Assembly (NCBI RefSeq): GCF_019052805.1
Contig: NZ_JAHQRJ010000003.1
Coordinates: 459,830-523,829, forward strand
Length of the DNA stretch: 64,000 bases
Direction: 5' to 3'
Origin: Noviherbaspirillum sp. L7-7A
Lineage (GTDB): Bacteria > Pseudomonadota > Gammaproteobacteria > Burkholderiales > Burkholderiaceae_D
The translations under genes were made by a program, and so were the position numbers. The notes under the pieces were generated by a model that worked only from the letters and a program-made list of their open reading frames with translations, did no database searches and was not told the origin of the DNA. Below, piece by piece: positions 1 to 10,200 of this stretch (positions are counted from its first letter, which is position 1; each line of letters opens with the position of its first letter).

Positions 1-1
1 G

Positions 2-439
2 CTGGGCATGGCCATGGTCGCCATGGCCTTGGCCTATGTACTGCTCTGCGCATTGGCGACACAGCGCGACTGGACCCTGCGTGGCCACGGCATTACGCTG
101 CCGCCGTGGAAGCTGGCGGTGGTGCAGCTGCTGATGTCGTGCACCAATTGGCTGATGATCTCCGGACTGGTCTACCTGCTGCTGCAGCAAAAAATCGACT
201 ATCCGACAGTGGTAGCCGTGCTGCTCACCGCTGCCATCGCCGGCGTAGTCACCCATGTGCCGGCAGGCCTTGGCGTATTGGAAGCGGTGTTTATCGCGCT
301 GCTGTCGCAGCAGCTGGGCCGCAATGAACTGTTGGCCGCGCTGATCTTGTATCGCTTTTTGTATTACCTGGCGCCGCTGGTGCTGGCCTGCGTGGTGTAT
401 TTCGTGACCGAGGCAAGGACGCAGCGGCGCAGCCCTTAA
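2..439 (+). CDS. Flippase-like (UPF0104/YbhN-type) integral membrane protein, 3' end only
   Basis: The reading frame is open to the left edge, so this is the C-terminal ~145 residues of a longer gene. It shows about four hydrophobic segments and the motif HVPAGLGVLE, which matches the P-x-G-x-G-x-x-E signature of the lysylphosphatidylglycerol synthase/YbhN flippase-like membrane domain. It ends in a short basic tail. Proteins of this group sit in the inner membrane and are linked to lipid or polyprenol movement; the substrate cannot be told here. The next gene is convergent, 87 bp away. The family call is fairly safe, the function is not. Confidence 0.7.
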   Translation: MGMAMVAMALAYVLLCALATQRDWTLRGHGITLPPWKLAVVQLLMSCTNWLMISGLVYLLLQQKIDYPTVVAVLLTAAIAGVVTHVPAGLGVLEAVFIALLSQQLGRNELLAALILYRFLYYLAPLVLACVVYFVTEARTQRRSP

Positions 440-526
440 CTATGACTTGATACGACACCAGGGCCGTCCTGACCGGCGCCAACCTGCATGCACGGCAGGT
501 CAGCGTCGCGCCAGCGTGGCCACGGA

Positions 527-1333
527 TCAGTAAATCGCCGGCACGCCATCCGCCGCCGGCGCCGGTGCGGTACCGCCGAACTCGGCACGCAGTTCGCGCG
601 CGGCCACTGCCAGCAGCCGCGCTTCCAGGCCGACCGCAACGAAGGTGCAGCCAAGGTCGAGATAGCGCCTTGCCAGCGCATTGTCCGACACCAGGGTGCC
701 GGCTGCCTTGCCGGTGGCGATGATGCGGCGCATTGCATCCTCGATAGCGGCCTGCACTTCCGGATGGCCCGGATTGCCGCGATGGCCAAGCGAGGCCGAC
801 AGGTCGGCCGGGCCGATGAAGACGCCATCGATGCCGTCGACCGCGCAAATCGCTTCGATGTTGTCGAGCGCGGTGCGGGTCTCGGCCTGCACCAGCAGGC
901 AGACCTCGTCATTGGCACGCGCCAGGTAGTCGGTGCGCTGTCCCCAGCCTGAGGCGCGGGCGGCGGCAGCGCCAACGCCGCGTATGCCCTGCGGCGGATA
1001 GCGCACCGCCGACACCATGTGCGCAGCCTGCTCGGGCGTATCCACCATCGGAATGAGCAGGGTCTGGGCGCCGATGTCGAGCAGCTGCTTGATCAGTGCC
1101 ACGTCGCCGGTGACAGGCCTTACGATCGGGTGTGATGGATAAGGCGCCACCGCCTGCAGCTGCTGCAGGATGGCGCGCACGTCGTTGGGCGCATGCTCGC
1201 TGTCGAGCAGCAGCCAGTCGAAGCCGGCGGTGGCGCACAGTTCGGCGGTGTAGGAATTGGCCAGCGACAGCCAGAGGCCGATCTGCGGGTTTTTGGTGGC
1301 CAGCGCGGCCTTGAAGCGGTTGTCGTAGCTCAT
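527..1333 (-). CDS. garL: HpcH/HpaI-type aldolase, probably 2-dehydro-3-deoxyglucarate aldolase
   Basis: Class II pyruvate aldolase of 268 residues, the usual size. Visible family residues are His47 in DSEHAPND, Arg72 in PIVRP, and the metal ligands Glu151 (VQAETR) and Asp177 (GPADLS). The family splits 2-keto-3-deoxy acids into pyruvate plus an aldehyde. It is the last gene of the operon running from 5541 down to here and follows a GarD dehydratase, so 2-dehydro-3-deoxyglucarate (giving pyruvate and tartronate semialdehyde) is the likely substrate. The same fold also handles 4-hydroxy-2-oxoheptanedioate (HpaI), so the symbol rests on context. The gap to the preceding gene is 27 bp. Confidence 0.85.
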   Translation of the reverse strand: MSYDNRFKAALATKNPQIGLWLSLANSYTAELCATAGFDWLLLDSEHAPNDVRAILQQLQAVAPYPSHPIVRPVTGDVALIKQLLDIGAQTLLIPMVDTPEQAAHMVSAVRYPPQGIRGVGAAAARASGWGQRTDYLARANDEVCLLVQAETRTALDNIEAICAVDGIDGVFIGPADLSASLGHRGNPGHPEVQAAIEDAMRRIIATGKAAGTLVSDNALARRYLDLGCTFVAVGLEARLLAVAARELRAEFGGTAPAPAADGVPAIY

Positions 1334-1360
1334 GATGTCTCCACAGTTTTTTGATGTTGT

Positions 1361-2857
1361 TCAGCCAGGCAGGCGGCGCGCCAGGCTGCCGTGGCGGATG
1401 TATTTGATGTTCATGTACTCGTCCAGGCCATAGCGCGATCCCTCGCGGCCATAGCCCGAATCCTTGATGCCGCCAAACGGCGCAATCTCAGTCGACAGCG
1501 CGCCGTCATTGACCGCGACCATGCCGGCCTCGATTGCCTCGGCCACTTCCCAGATGCGGTCGATGTCGCGGGAATAGAAATAGGCGGCCAGGCCGAAGGG
1601 TGTGGCATTGGCCATTTCCACCACCTCGGCTTCGGTGGCGAAGGACGTCACCGGCACCACCGGTCCGAAAGTTTCCTCGCAGGACATGCGCATTGCGGCG
1701 GTGACGTCAGCGACAACGGTAGGCGTGAAGAAGTGCCCGTTGGGCGCGTCCGGGCAGGCATGGCGCTGGCCGCCTACCACCAGCCGCGCGCCCTGCTCCA
1801 GCGCATCCTTCAAATGCTGCTCGACCTTCTCTACCGCGCGGGCATTAATTAGCGGGCCGATCTCGGCCCGGCCGCCGGCGGCCGGGCCGATGGTCAGGCT
1901 GCCGACCTTCTCAGCCAGCTTGCCGATGAAGCGCTCGTACACGGCCTGCTGCACATAGACCCGGTTGGGGCAGATGCAGGTCTGGCCGGCATTGCGGAAC
2001 TTCGCCACCATCAGGCCGGCCACCGCGGCATCGATATCGGCATCGTCGAACACGATGAAAGGCGCATTGCCACCCAGTTCAAGCGACAGCCGCTTGAGGG
2101 TGCCGGCACTCTCGCGCGCCAGGTGCTTGCCGACCGCGGTGGAGCCGGTGAAGGAAATCTTGCGCACCCGCGCATCGGCCAGCCAGACGTCGGCCAGCGG
2201 ACCGGCGCGCTCGCGCGAGGTGGTCAGCACATTGATGAGGCCGGCCGGCGCGCCGGCCTGCTGTAAAAGCTTCGCCATGGCCAGCGCGGTGAGCGGCGTA
2301 TCTTCGGCCGGCTTGCAGACCACGGCGCAACCGGCCGCGATGGCCGGTGCGATCTTGCGGGCCAGCATGGCCATCGGGAAGTTCCATGGCGTGATCGCCG
2401 CCACCACGCCGACCGGCTGCCTGATCACCAGCAGCCTGTGGTTCTGACTCTGCTGCGGAATGATGTCACCGTCGGCGCGCTTGGCTTCCTCGGCGAACCA
2501 TTCGATGTAGGACGCGCCGTAAGCCACCTCGGTGCGGCTTTCCGCCAGCGGCTTGCCCTGCTCCAGCGACATCAGCCGCGCCAGGTCTTCCTGGTTTGCC
2601 ATCACCAGTCCGTGCCAGCGCTTAAGCAGCGCGGCGCGCTCCTTGGCAACCCCATGGCGGAACACGGCAAAGGCTTTCTGCGCCGCATCCACCGCGGCCT
2701 GCGCGTCCTGCGGCGTGCAGTCGGGTACTTCGGCGATCAGCTCGCCGCTGGCGGGATTAGTGACGGCGAGGCGGCGGCCGTCGGCGGCATGGCGCCACTC
2801 GCCGTTGATCAGGCTCTGGCTGCACAGCAGCGCGGGGTTGTCGATGTTCAGGGTCAT
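1361..2857 (-). CDS. gabD: NAD(P)-dependent aldehyde dehydrogenase, succinate-semialdehyde type
   Basis: Full-length ALDH of 498 residues. Diagnostic blocks in order are TPWNFP, the cofactor-binding SFTGSTAVG, LELGGNAP with the general-base Glu, and the nucleophilic Cys in FRNAGQTCICPNR. Overall it resembles GabD succinate-semialdehyde dehydrogenase. It lies between a GarD-like dehydratase and an HpaI-like aldolase, so the physiological aldehyde may be a semialdehyde of the sugar-diacid route, such as 2-ketoglutarate semialdehyde or tartronate semialdehyde, rather than succinate semialdehyde. No separate 5-dehydro-4-deoxyglucarate dehydratase is present. Family certain, substrate inferred. 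Confidence 0.85.
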   Translation of the reverse strand: MTLNIDNPALLCSQSLINGEWRHAADGRRLAVTNPASGELIAEVPDCTPQDAQAAVDAAQKAFAVFRHGVAKERAALLKRWHGLVMANQEDLARLMSLEQGKPLAESRTEVAYGASYIEWFAEEAKRADGDIIPQQSQNHRLLVIRQPVGVVAAITPWNFPMAMLARKIAPAIAAGCAVVCKPAEDTPLTALAMAKLLQQAGAPAGLINVLTTSRERAGPLADVWLADARVRKISFTGSTAVGKHLARESAGTLKRLSLELGGNAPFIVFDDADIDAAVAGLMVAKFRNAGQTCICPNRVYVQQAVYERFIGKLAEKVGSLTIGPAAGGRAEIGPLINARAVEKVEQHLKDALEQGARLVVGGQRHACPDAPNGHFFTPTVVADVTAAMRMSCEETFGPVVPVTSFATEAEVVEMANATPFGLAAYFYSRDIDRIWEVAEAIEAGMVAVNDGALSTEIAPFGGIKDSGYGREGSRYGLDEYMNIKYIRHGSLARRLPG

Positions 2858-2936
2858 GGCGTGTCATCACAGGAAAGAAGTTAAACGGCGTCGATGCTAA
2901 AGGATAGACGCCGGCGGGGCAATGCCGGGATAACGG

Positions 2937-4499
2937 TCAGCTGACCACGCCCAGGTGCCAGGGGATGAACTCATGGTCGCCCAGGCCCAGCAGTTCGCTC
3001 TTAGTCGGGGCGCCGGAAGCGGCGCGCAGGATCTCGTCGAAGATAATTTGGCCCATCTGCTGCATGGTGGCTTCGCCGTCGATCACCAGGCCGCAGTTGA
3101 TGTCCATGTCTTCCTTCAGGCGCTCGTACATCGCGGTATTGCTGGCCAGCTTGATGGTCGGCGCCGGCTTGGAGCCGAACATCGAGCCGCGGCCGGTGGT
3201 GAAGCAGATCAAATTGGCGCCGCTAGCGATCTGGCCGGTGGCGGCCACCGGATCATAGCCGGGCGAGTCCATGAAGACGAAGCCGGCGCGGTCGATCGGC
3301 TCGGCGTATTCATACACGCCCTGCAGCGGCGTGGTGCCGCCCTTCATCGCCGAACCAAGCGACTTCTCGAAGATGTTGGCCAGGCCGCCCTGCTGGTTGC
3401 CGTGGCCTACCACGCCATTGAACTGCGCATTCTGGCCGCGGGTGTATTCCTTCCACCATTCCAGCCGGTCGAGCAGCTTCTGGCCCACTTCCGGCGATAC
3501 CGCGCGCCGCGTCAGCATGTTTTCCACGCCGTGGATTTCCGGCGTCTCGGACAGGATCGCGGTGCCGCCATGGCGCACAAGGATGTCCATCGCCGCGCCC
3601 AGCGCCGGATTGGCGCTGATGCCGGAAAAGCCATCCGAGCCGCCGCATTCGAGGCCGACCTTGATATGGCTGGCCGGCACCTTCTGCCGCTGCACCGCGT
3701 TGGCGGCCGGCAGCATCTCCCTGACCATCGCGATGCCAGCCTCAATGGTCTGGCGGGTGCCGCCGACTTCCTGCATGACCATGGTGCGCAGCAGGCCGTC
3801 TTCCTTCAGGCCCTGCGAACTCACCAGATCAGCCACCTGGTTGCGCTCGCAGCCCAGGCCCACGATCAGCGCACCGGCCAGGTTGGGATGGCGCACATAG
3901 CCGGCGATGGTCCGGCGCAGCACGTCGAAATGGTAGCTGGGCGAGGACATGCCGCAGCCGCTGGTCTGCGCGAAGGCCACCACGCCGTCCACGTTGGGAT
4001 AGGCGGCCAGGCGCTCCGGCGTGAACCATTCGGCGATTTTCTTGATCGCGGTGGCCGAGCAATTCACCGACGAGAAGATGCCGATGAAGTTGCGGGTGCC
4101 GACCTGGCCGTCGGGCCGCACGATGCCCATGAAGCTGGCGCGCTGCTCTTGCGGCACATAGTCGACCGGCCGCACATCGAGGCCAAAGCCGGGGTCGCGC
4201 TCGTATTCGCGCAGCTCGATGTTATGCGAGTGCACATGCTCGCCGGCCTCGATGTCGCGCGAAGCAAAGCCGATGATGGTGTCGTACTTGCGGATCGCGT
4301 TTCCCTTGGCGATCGCATGGGCAGCCACCTTGTGACCCGCTGGCACCTGGGCCCGCAGCCGCACGGTGGCGCCGTCGATGTCGATTGGCTGGCCCAGCGA
4401 GAGTTGGGCCTTGGCGATCAGCACGTTGTCGGTATCGTGCAGCCTTATTAGGCTGCGGGTGTAGTGGTTATCGGTGACGGTATTCATCTGGCTCTTCAT
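2937..4499 (-). CDS. garD: Galactarate dehydratase (GarD/UxaA family)
   Basis: 520 residues, close to E. coli GarD. The N-terminal ~110 residues form a SAF-like domain; the rest is the UxaA-type catalytic part with RPDGQVGTRNFIGI, QTSGCGMSSPSYHFD, GLGCERNQV and LECGGSDGFSGISANP, whose Cys and Glu residues fit metal binding. The family dehydrates galactarate (or altronate) to the 4- or 3-deoxy-keto acid. It sits 37 bp after the Bug gene and upstream of aldehyde dehydrogenase and aldolase genes, forming one catabolic operon. A related family, altronate dehydratase, is the main alternative; the aldolase downstream favours a diacid. Confidence 0.85.
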   Translation of the reverse strand: MKSQMNTVTDNHYTRSLIRLHDTDNVLIAKAQLSLGQPIDIDGATVRLRAQVPAGHKVAAHAIAKGNAIRKYDTIIGFASRDIEAGEHVHSHNIELREYERDPGFGLDVRPVDYVPQEQRASFMGIVRPDGQVGTRNFIGIFSSVNCSATAIKKIAEWFTPERLAAYPNVDGVVAFAQTSGCGMSSPSYHFDVLRRTIAGYVRHPNLAGALIVGLGCERNQVADLVSSQGLKEDGLLRTMVMQEVGGTRQTIEAGIAMVREMLPAANAVQRQKVPASHIKVGLECGGSDGFSGISANPALGAAMDILVRHGGTAILSETPEIHGVENMLTRRAVSPEVGQKLLDRLEWWKEYTRGQNAQFNGVVGHGNQQGGLANIFEKSLGSAMKGGTTPLQGVYEYAEPIDRAGFVFMDSPGYDPVAATGQIASGANLICFTTGRGSMFGSKPAPTIKLASNTAMYERLKEDMDINCGLVIDGEATMQQMGQIIFDEILRAASGAPTKSELLGLGDHEFIPWHLGVVS

Positions 4500-4536
4500 G
4501 GGATGCGGGATAACGGGGCCGATCGCGCGGCGATCG

Positions 4537-5541
4537 TCAACCGTTCTTGATCTGTTCCTTCAGGTTGAGCTTCTCGATCAGGCGCTTTTCATGCACATAC
4601 TGCGACAGCACGTACTTGCGGTAGTCGTCGGCGTCCTGGTACATCACGGGCGCGTCGATGCGGTCGCAGGCCTGCTTGAATTCCGGGCTCAGGATCGCCT
4701 TCTTCAGCGCCACCCGCAGCTTCTCGGCCACCTGCGGCTCCAGCCCGGCCGGCGCGCCGATGCCATTCGGCGCATCCACCACCAGGTTGTAGCCGGCTTC
4801 CTTCAGGGTCGGCGCTTTGGCAAAGCGCGGCGGGCGCTGCTCGCCCCAGGTCGCCAGCAGGCGCAGCTTTCCCTGCTCGACATACGGCGCCCAAGAGCTG
4901 GAATCGGCCAGCGCATCGACCTGGCCGCCCATTAAGTCGGTCAGGGCCGGCGCGCCGCCCTTGTACGGGATATGGTTCATCTTCGCGCCGGCGGCCAGCA
5001 GGAATTCTTCCATGCCGACATGGGTAGCGCCGGCTACGCCGGCACTGGCGAAGGTCAGCTTGCCGGGATTAGCCTTGGCGGCAGCCACCAGGTCAGCCAG
5101 CGTCTTGTAAGGCGAGTCGGCGCGCACCACGATGCCGAAGGTCTGGCCGGAAGCGCGAGCAAGATAAGTGAAGTCCTTCAGCGGATCGAAGGTCACCGTG
5201 CCGAGCTGCGCAAAGCGGGTCACCGAGATCGGGATCTGGCCGATGGTGTAGCCGTCCGGCTTGGCCACCGCCAACGCGCGGGCGCCGATCATGCCGGAGG
5301 CGCCCGCGCGGTTTTCAAACACCACTGGCTGGCCCAGGTGATCCGACAGCACCTTGGCCAGTGCGCGCATGGTGACATCGGCGGTGCCGCCCGCCGGCCA
5401 CGGGCACAGGAAGGTGATCGGCCGGTTCGGGTAGTCCGACTGCGCTAGCGCCGAGCCCAGCGGCAGCGCCGCGCCGGCCAGGCCGGAAGCCACGCCCAGC
5501 AGCAATTGACGGCGTTTGATGTTCATGCGGGAAATATCCAT
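4537..5541 (-). CDS. Bug/TctC-family solute-binding protein with Tat-like signal
   Basis: 334-residue periplasmic binding protein of the Bug (TctC) family. The mature part opens with YPNRPITFLCPWPAGGTADVT and contains the family loop ENRAGASGMIGA. The leader has a twin-arginine-like block, KRRQLLLG, followed by a hydrophobic stretch and ALA-QS, so export by Tat is plausible. The start at 5541 is supported by AGGAGA about 7 nt upstream. It is an orphan: no tctA/tctB genes adjoin it. It is the first gene of the garD operon and is divergent from a LacI-type regulator, so a sugar diacid is a reasonable ligand (inference). Confidence 0.88.
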   Translation of the reverse strand: MDISRMNIKRRQLLLGVASGLAGAALPLGSALAQSDYPNRPITFLCPWPAGGTADVTMRALAKVLSDHLGQPVVFENRAGASGMIGARALAVAKPDGYTIGQIPISVTRFAQLGTVTFDPLKDFTYLARASGQTFGIVVRADSPYKTLADLVAAAKANPGKLTFASAGVAGATHVGMEEFLLAAGAKMNHIPYKGGAPALTDLMGGQVDALADSSSWAPYVEQGKLRLLATWGEQRPPRFAKAPTLKEAGYNLVVDAPNGIGAPAGLEPQVAEKLRVALKKAILSPEFKQACDRIDAPVMYQDADDYRKYVLSQYVHEKRLIEKLNLKEQIKNG

Positions 5542-5618
5542 CGTTGTCTCCTCTTGCGCCCGGGGCGCTGGCTATGGTCTGGTCGGCAATCTGGGTGCCG
5601 GCCTCGTGTCGGCTCGGT

Positions 5619-5634
5619 ATGTTACCGGTAACAT
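5619..5634. promoter_or_regulatory. Perfect 16-bp palindrome, LacI-family operator
   Basis: The sequence ATGTTACCGGTAACAT is perfectly self-complementary with a central CG, the typical architecture of LacI/GalR-family operators and close to what I recall of gluconate-type LacI regulator sites. It lies in the 163-bp gap between the garD operon (start 5541) and the regulator (start 5705), about 80 nt from each, so it is placed to control both directions. Confidence 0.75.
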
Positions 5635-5704
5635 CGAAGCCGCATCGTAATCCATATTCTTTTGAATTGCTACAATCGGAGCCAAAATAATTCTGGAATT
5701 TCCT

Positions 5705-6763
5705 TTGACTAACAATCCGACTGGCAAAGCGCCGGCAGCCGAATCCATGCCGGCAAAGCGGGCGCGTCGCGGCTCGGGCGGCATAACCCTGCGCGAGCTG
5801 GCGCAGATGGTGGGCGTGACCAAGGTCACGATTTCCCGCGCGCTCAACACGCCCGAGCGGGTGTCGCCCGAAACGCTGCAGAAGATCCAAGAAGCGGTCC
5901 GCCAGACCGGTTACGTGCCCAACCTCGTGGCCGGCTCACTGGCGTCGAACCGCAGCCGGCTAGTGATGGCGCTGGTGCCGTCGCTGGCCGGCTCGGTATT
6001 CCAGGAAACCACCGAGGCCATGACCACCGCGCTGGCCGAGGCCGGCTACCAGCTCCTGATCGGTCAAAGCGGCTATGACAAGGCGCGTGAGGATGCGCTG
6101 ATCGATGCCGTCATCGGTCGTCGTCCGGCCGGCATTGTGCTGACCGGCGTGATGCATTCGCCGGTATCGCGCGAGCGGCTGCGCGGCGCCGGCGTGCCGG
6201 TGGTCGAGACCTGGGACCTGACCGACACGCCGATCGACATGCTAGTCGGCTTTTCGCATGATGCGGTGGGCCAGGAGGCGGCGCGCTACCTGCATGGCCG
6301 CGGTGCCCGCCATGCAGCGGTGATCACGCCCGGCGACGCCCGCGCGCTGGTGCGCAGCGCCGCCTTCGGCAAGGCAATGCAGGCGCTGTGCGGCCGGCCG
6401 GTGCCGGTCTATGCCATGCCCTCGCCTACCCACCTTGGCAATGGCCGCGAGGCGCTGGCGCTGTTGCTGCAGGAGCATCCGGAGACGGACGCGGTGTTCT
6501 GCGGCGCCGACAGCTTGGCGCTAGGCGCACTGATCGAGGCGCGCGCCAAGAGCCTGGCGGTGCCTGGCCAGCTAAAGGTGCTGGGCTATGGCGACCAGAA
6601 CTTCGCCCGCCACACCGACCCGTCGCTGTCGACCATGCGCATCGACGGCACCCAAATCGGCAAGCTGGCGGCGCGCATGCTGGTGGACCGCATCGAGGGG
6701 CGCGCGGTGGTGCATGAGAGCGTGGATGTGGGTTTCGAGCTGGTGGAGCGGGACAGCGCCTGA
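5705..6763 (+). CDS. LacI-family transcriptional regulator of the sugar-diacid operon
   Basis: 352 residues. The N-terminal helix-turn-helix reads ITLRELAQMVGVTKVTISRALNTPERVS-type, followed by the hinge NLVAGSLASNRS and a periplasmic-binding-like ligand domain. It resembles the gluconate-regulator (GntR, LacI-family) subgroup. It is divergent from the Bug-garD-gabD-aldolase operon with a 16-bp palindrome between, so it probably represses that operon and itself, with the pathway acid or an intermediate as inducer. The listed start is TTG; an ATG at 5747 would remove 14 residues and still keep the whole HTH. Neither start has a convincing ribosome-binding site, so the N-terminus is uncertain. 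Confidence 0.85.
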   Translation: MTNNPTGKAPAAESMPAKRARRGSGGITLRELAQMVGVTKVTISRALNTPERVSPETLQKIQEAVRQTGYVPNLVAGSLASNRSRLVMALVPSLAGSVFQETTEAMTTALAEAGYQLLIGQSGYDKAREDALIDAVIGRRPAGIVLTGVMHSPVSRERLRGAGVPVVETWDLTDTPIDMLVGFSHDAVGQEAARYLHGRGARHAAVITPGDARALVRSAAFGKAMQALCGRPVPVYAMPSPTHLGNGREALALLLQEHPETDAVFCGADSLALGALIEARAKSLAVPGQLKVLGYGDQNFARHTDPSLSTMRIDGTQIGKLAARMLVDRIEGRAVVHESVDVGFELVERDSA

Positions 6764-6847
6764 ACTTGCGCAGGAAGGCCTAGCGGGTGCATCACCTCGC
6801 TGCATGCCTCCTGTGTGCCGCATGCATGAACCCGGTTGCCGGCACGG

Positions 6848-7102
6848 TCATTCCAGATCCTTGCCATGGCGTTTTCGCCACAGCACTTCGCCGACGAACA
6901 GCAGCAAGACAATGCCAACGCCGACCGCGCCGAACCACATCGCCAGGCTGTCGTGGCCGGTGACAATGGCCAGCGCCTGCGCCGACATCGCGGTGCCGAT
7001 CGCAAACGCGCCTATCCTCTGCGGGCCCTGCATTGCTTTTAGAAACGAGATGACGGCCAGGAAAATGGACGAAATCAGCCAGAGCATGTTTTCAGGCGCC
7101 AT
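6848..7102 (-). CDS. Small membrane protein of unknown function
   Basis: 84-residue protein starting MAPENMLWLISS, with three hydrophobic segments (about residues 5-20, 26-46 and 50-72) and a charged tail ending WRKRHGKDLE. I chose the ATG at 7102 because the open frame upstream of it is rich in Arg/Ala/Gly and has no membrane character. It lies alone between the convergent LacI-type gene and the FAD dehydrogenase gene. I do not recognise the family. The hydrophobic pattern and clean topology favour a real gene. Confidence 0.55.
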   Translation of the reverse strand: MAPENMLWLISSIFLAVISFLKAMQGPQRIGAFAIGTAMSAQALAIVTGHDSLAMWFGAVGVGIVLLLFVGEVLWRKRHGKDLE

Positions 7103-7235
7103 GGATCTTTTGCTGTTGGTGATGTTCCGCTGAACATACCATGCCCGCCCGTCAATGGCTTGTCTTCCATGCCCTGGATAGATGGCGCATCGCCGTGCCG
7201 CAGGTGCCTGCGGCACGGCGGCCGCAACCATGTAA

Positions 7236-10200
7236 TCAGAGGCGTGGTGCGTTCAGGGCCGAGGCCAGCACCCGTGCCACGTGGATCGCCTGCCTGTCGG
7301 TGCCGTCTTCGATCTGGTGCCGGCAGCTGGTGCCATCGGCCACCAGCAGCGTATTGGCACCGGCCTTGCGCACCGCCGGGAACAGCGACAGCTCACCCAT
7401 GGCCTGTGAGGCGTCGTAGTGTTCGGCCTCGTAGCCGAAGCTGCCGGCCATGCCGCAGCAGGAGGACTCGATCATGGACACCTGCAGTTGCGGTATCCAG
7501 CCCAGCACGGTCTGCACCGGCCGCACTGCGTCGAATGCTTTCTGGTGGCAATGGCCATGCACCAGCGCGCTGGCGGTGGCCAGGGGCTTCAGGTCCAGCG
7601 CAAGCCGGCCCGCCGCTTTCTCGCGCACCAGGAATTCCTCGAACAGGAAGGATGAGGCCGCCAGCCTTTCCGCTTCCTCGCCATAGCCATAACTCAAGAA
7701 CTCATCGCGCAGCGAGAGCAGGCAGGATGGTTCCAGCCCTACCACGGCAACACCACGCTCGACGTAAGGCAGCAGCGCATCGAGGCTGCGGCGCGCTTCG
7801 GCCTTAGCCTCGTCGACCATGCCGGCCGCCAGGTAGGTGCGGCCGCAGCACAGCGGCCGTTCGCCGGCGTGGCTGTTGAAGTGGACCGTGTAGCCGGCCG
7901 CTTCCAGCACGTCGCGCGCGGCGGCGGCGTTTTCCGGCTCCATGTAGTTGTTGAAGGTGTCAACGAACAGCAGCACTTCCCTGCCGCCGGCTTGTGCCGG
8001 GTGCGGGGCCGCGCCAGACAGGAATGACTTTTTAAAGCGCGGGAAGGCCCGCTGCGGGGCTAGGCCCAGCCTGCCCTTAACCCAGCCCGACAGCACCGGA
8101 ACGCCATCGGCGGCGGCGAGCAGGCGGCCGAAGCGACTGGCCAGCGGCGCATAGCGCGGCATGGTTGCCACCAGCCTGTCGCGCAGCGACGTGCCGTGCT
8201 TTGCCGTCCAGGCGGCGCGTGCCTCGATCTTGACCTTGGCCATGTCGACCCCGGTCGGGCAGTCGCGCTTGCAGCCCTTGCAGGAGACGCATAGGTCCAG
8301 CACTTCCTTGACTTCCGGACTGGCCAGGCCTTCAGTGCCCAGCTGGCCGGAGATGGCCAGCCGCAGGGTGTTAGCGCGGCCGCGGGTGACGTGCTTTTCA
8401 TCCCGCGTCACGCGATAGCTCGGGCACATGGTGCCGGCGTCGAACTTGCGGCAATGGCCGTTGTTGTTGCACATCTCCACCAGCTTGGCCAGGCCACCGG
8501 TGCGGTCGCCCCCGGTGCCGGGCGCGCTTTCCTCGCCGGTCAGCGGGTCGCGCCTGACATTCCATGCCGACCAGTCTAGCCGGGTTTCCAGCGCCTGTTC
8601 CTGGTAACCCGGCGTGAAGCGGAAGTTGGCGGCATCGTCCATCTTCGGCGGACGCACGATCTTGTCCGGATTAAAGCGGTTGTCAGGGTCGAACAGGTCC
8701 TTGATCTCGGAAAAGGCCTGGTTGATGCGCGGACCGTACTGCCATGCCACCCATTCGCCACGGCACAGGCCGTCGCCATGCTCGCCGGAATAGGCGCCCT
8801 TGTACCTGCGTACCAGTTCGGAGGCCTTTTCGGCGATCTCGCGCATGTCCTTGGCGCCATGGCGCCTCATGTCCAGGATGGGCCGCACATGTAGGGTGCC
8901 GACGCTGGCGTGGGCATACCAGGTGCCCTCGGTGCCATAGCTGTGGAACACCTCAGTGAGCTGGCTGGTGTATTCAGCCAAGTGCTCCAGCGGCACCGCG
9001 CAGTCCTCGATGAAGGACACCGGCTTGCCGTCGCCTTTCATGCTCATCATGATGTTCAGGCCGGCCTTGCGCACTTCCCACAGCGCCTTCTGCTGATTCG
9101 CGTCTGGCATCTGCACCACCGAGCCCGGCAATGCCAGGTCGCCCATCAGCTCGTCGAGCTGCGCTAGCTTGATGCCCAGCGCGGCCAGATCGTCGCCAGC
9201 GAACTCCACCAGCAAGATGGCTTGCGGCTGGCCCACCAGCGCGCGCCTTATTACCGGCTCGAAGGCGGGATTGGTCAGCGACAGGTCGATCATGGTGCGG
9301 TCCACCAGTTCGACCGCGGTCGGGCCCAGCTTGACGATGTGCTGGGTCATGTCCATGGCCTGGTAGAAGGTCGGGAAGTTGACCACGCCCAGCACCTTGT
9401 GGGTGGGCAGTGGCGCTAGCTTCAGCGTGATCTGCCGGCTGTAGGCCAGCGTGCCTTCCGAGCCCACCAGGATATGGGCCAGGTTGGCGCTGCCGTCGTC
9501 GGTGTAGGCGCGCGGATTCTGGCAGTCGAACAGGTCGATGTTGTAGCCGGCCACGCGGCGCAGCACCTTGGGCACGCGCTCGATGATTTCATTGCGCTCG
9601 CGCACGGCAATCTGCTCGATGCCGGCCATGATGCCGCCGATGCGGCCATCGCGTGCCATGCCCTCCTGCGGACCGAACCAGCCCTGAGTGCCATCGGCCA
9701 GCACGGCATCCACCGCCAGCACGTTGTGCACCATGTTGCCGTATTCGATCGAACGCGAGCCGCAGGAATTATTGCCGGTCATGCCGCCGATGGTGCATTG
9801 CGCGGCGGTCGACACGTCGACCGGGAACCACAGGCCATGCGGCTTGAGCCATGCATTCAGATGGTCCAGCACCATGCCCGGCTCTACCGTCACGGTGCGC
9901 GCCGCGCGATCGAACGCCACTACTTGGTTGAGCCATTTGCTGTTGTCAATCACCAGCGCCTCGCCCACGGTCTGGCCGCACTGGCTGGTGCCGGCGCCGC
10001 GTGCTAGCACCGCCGCCCCGTGGTGACGCGCCACATCTAGGCAGCGCAGCAGGTCCTGCTGGTCGCGCGGCACCGCCACGCCCAGCGGCATGATCTGGTA
10101 GATCGAGGCATCGGTGGCATAGCGGCCGCGGTCGGCGCGGCCGAACAGCACGTCGCCGCGCAGTTCCTGGCGCAGCTGCCGTTCCAGCGGGCTGGCCGCT

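Noticed and set aside
2955..4451. 498-codon open frame on the plus strand opposite garD
   Set aside because: Antisense shadow; no start signal and no domain.
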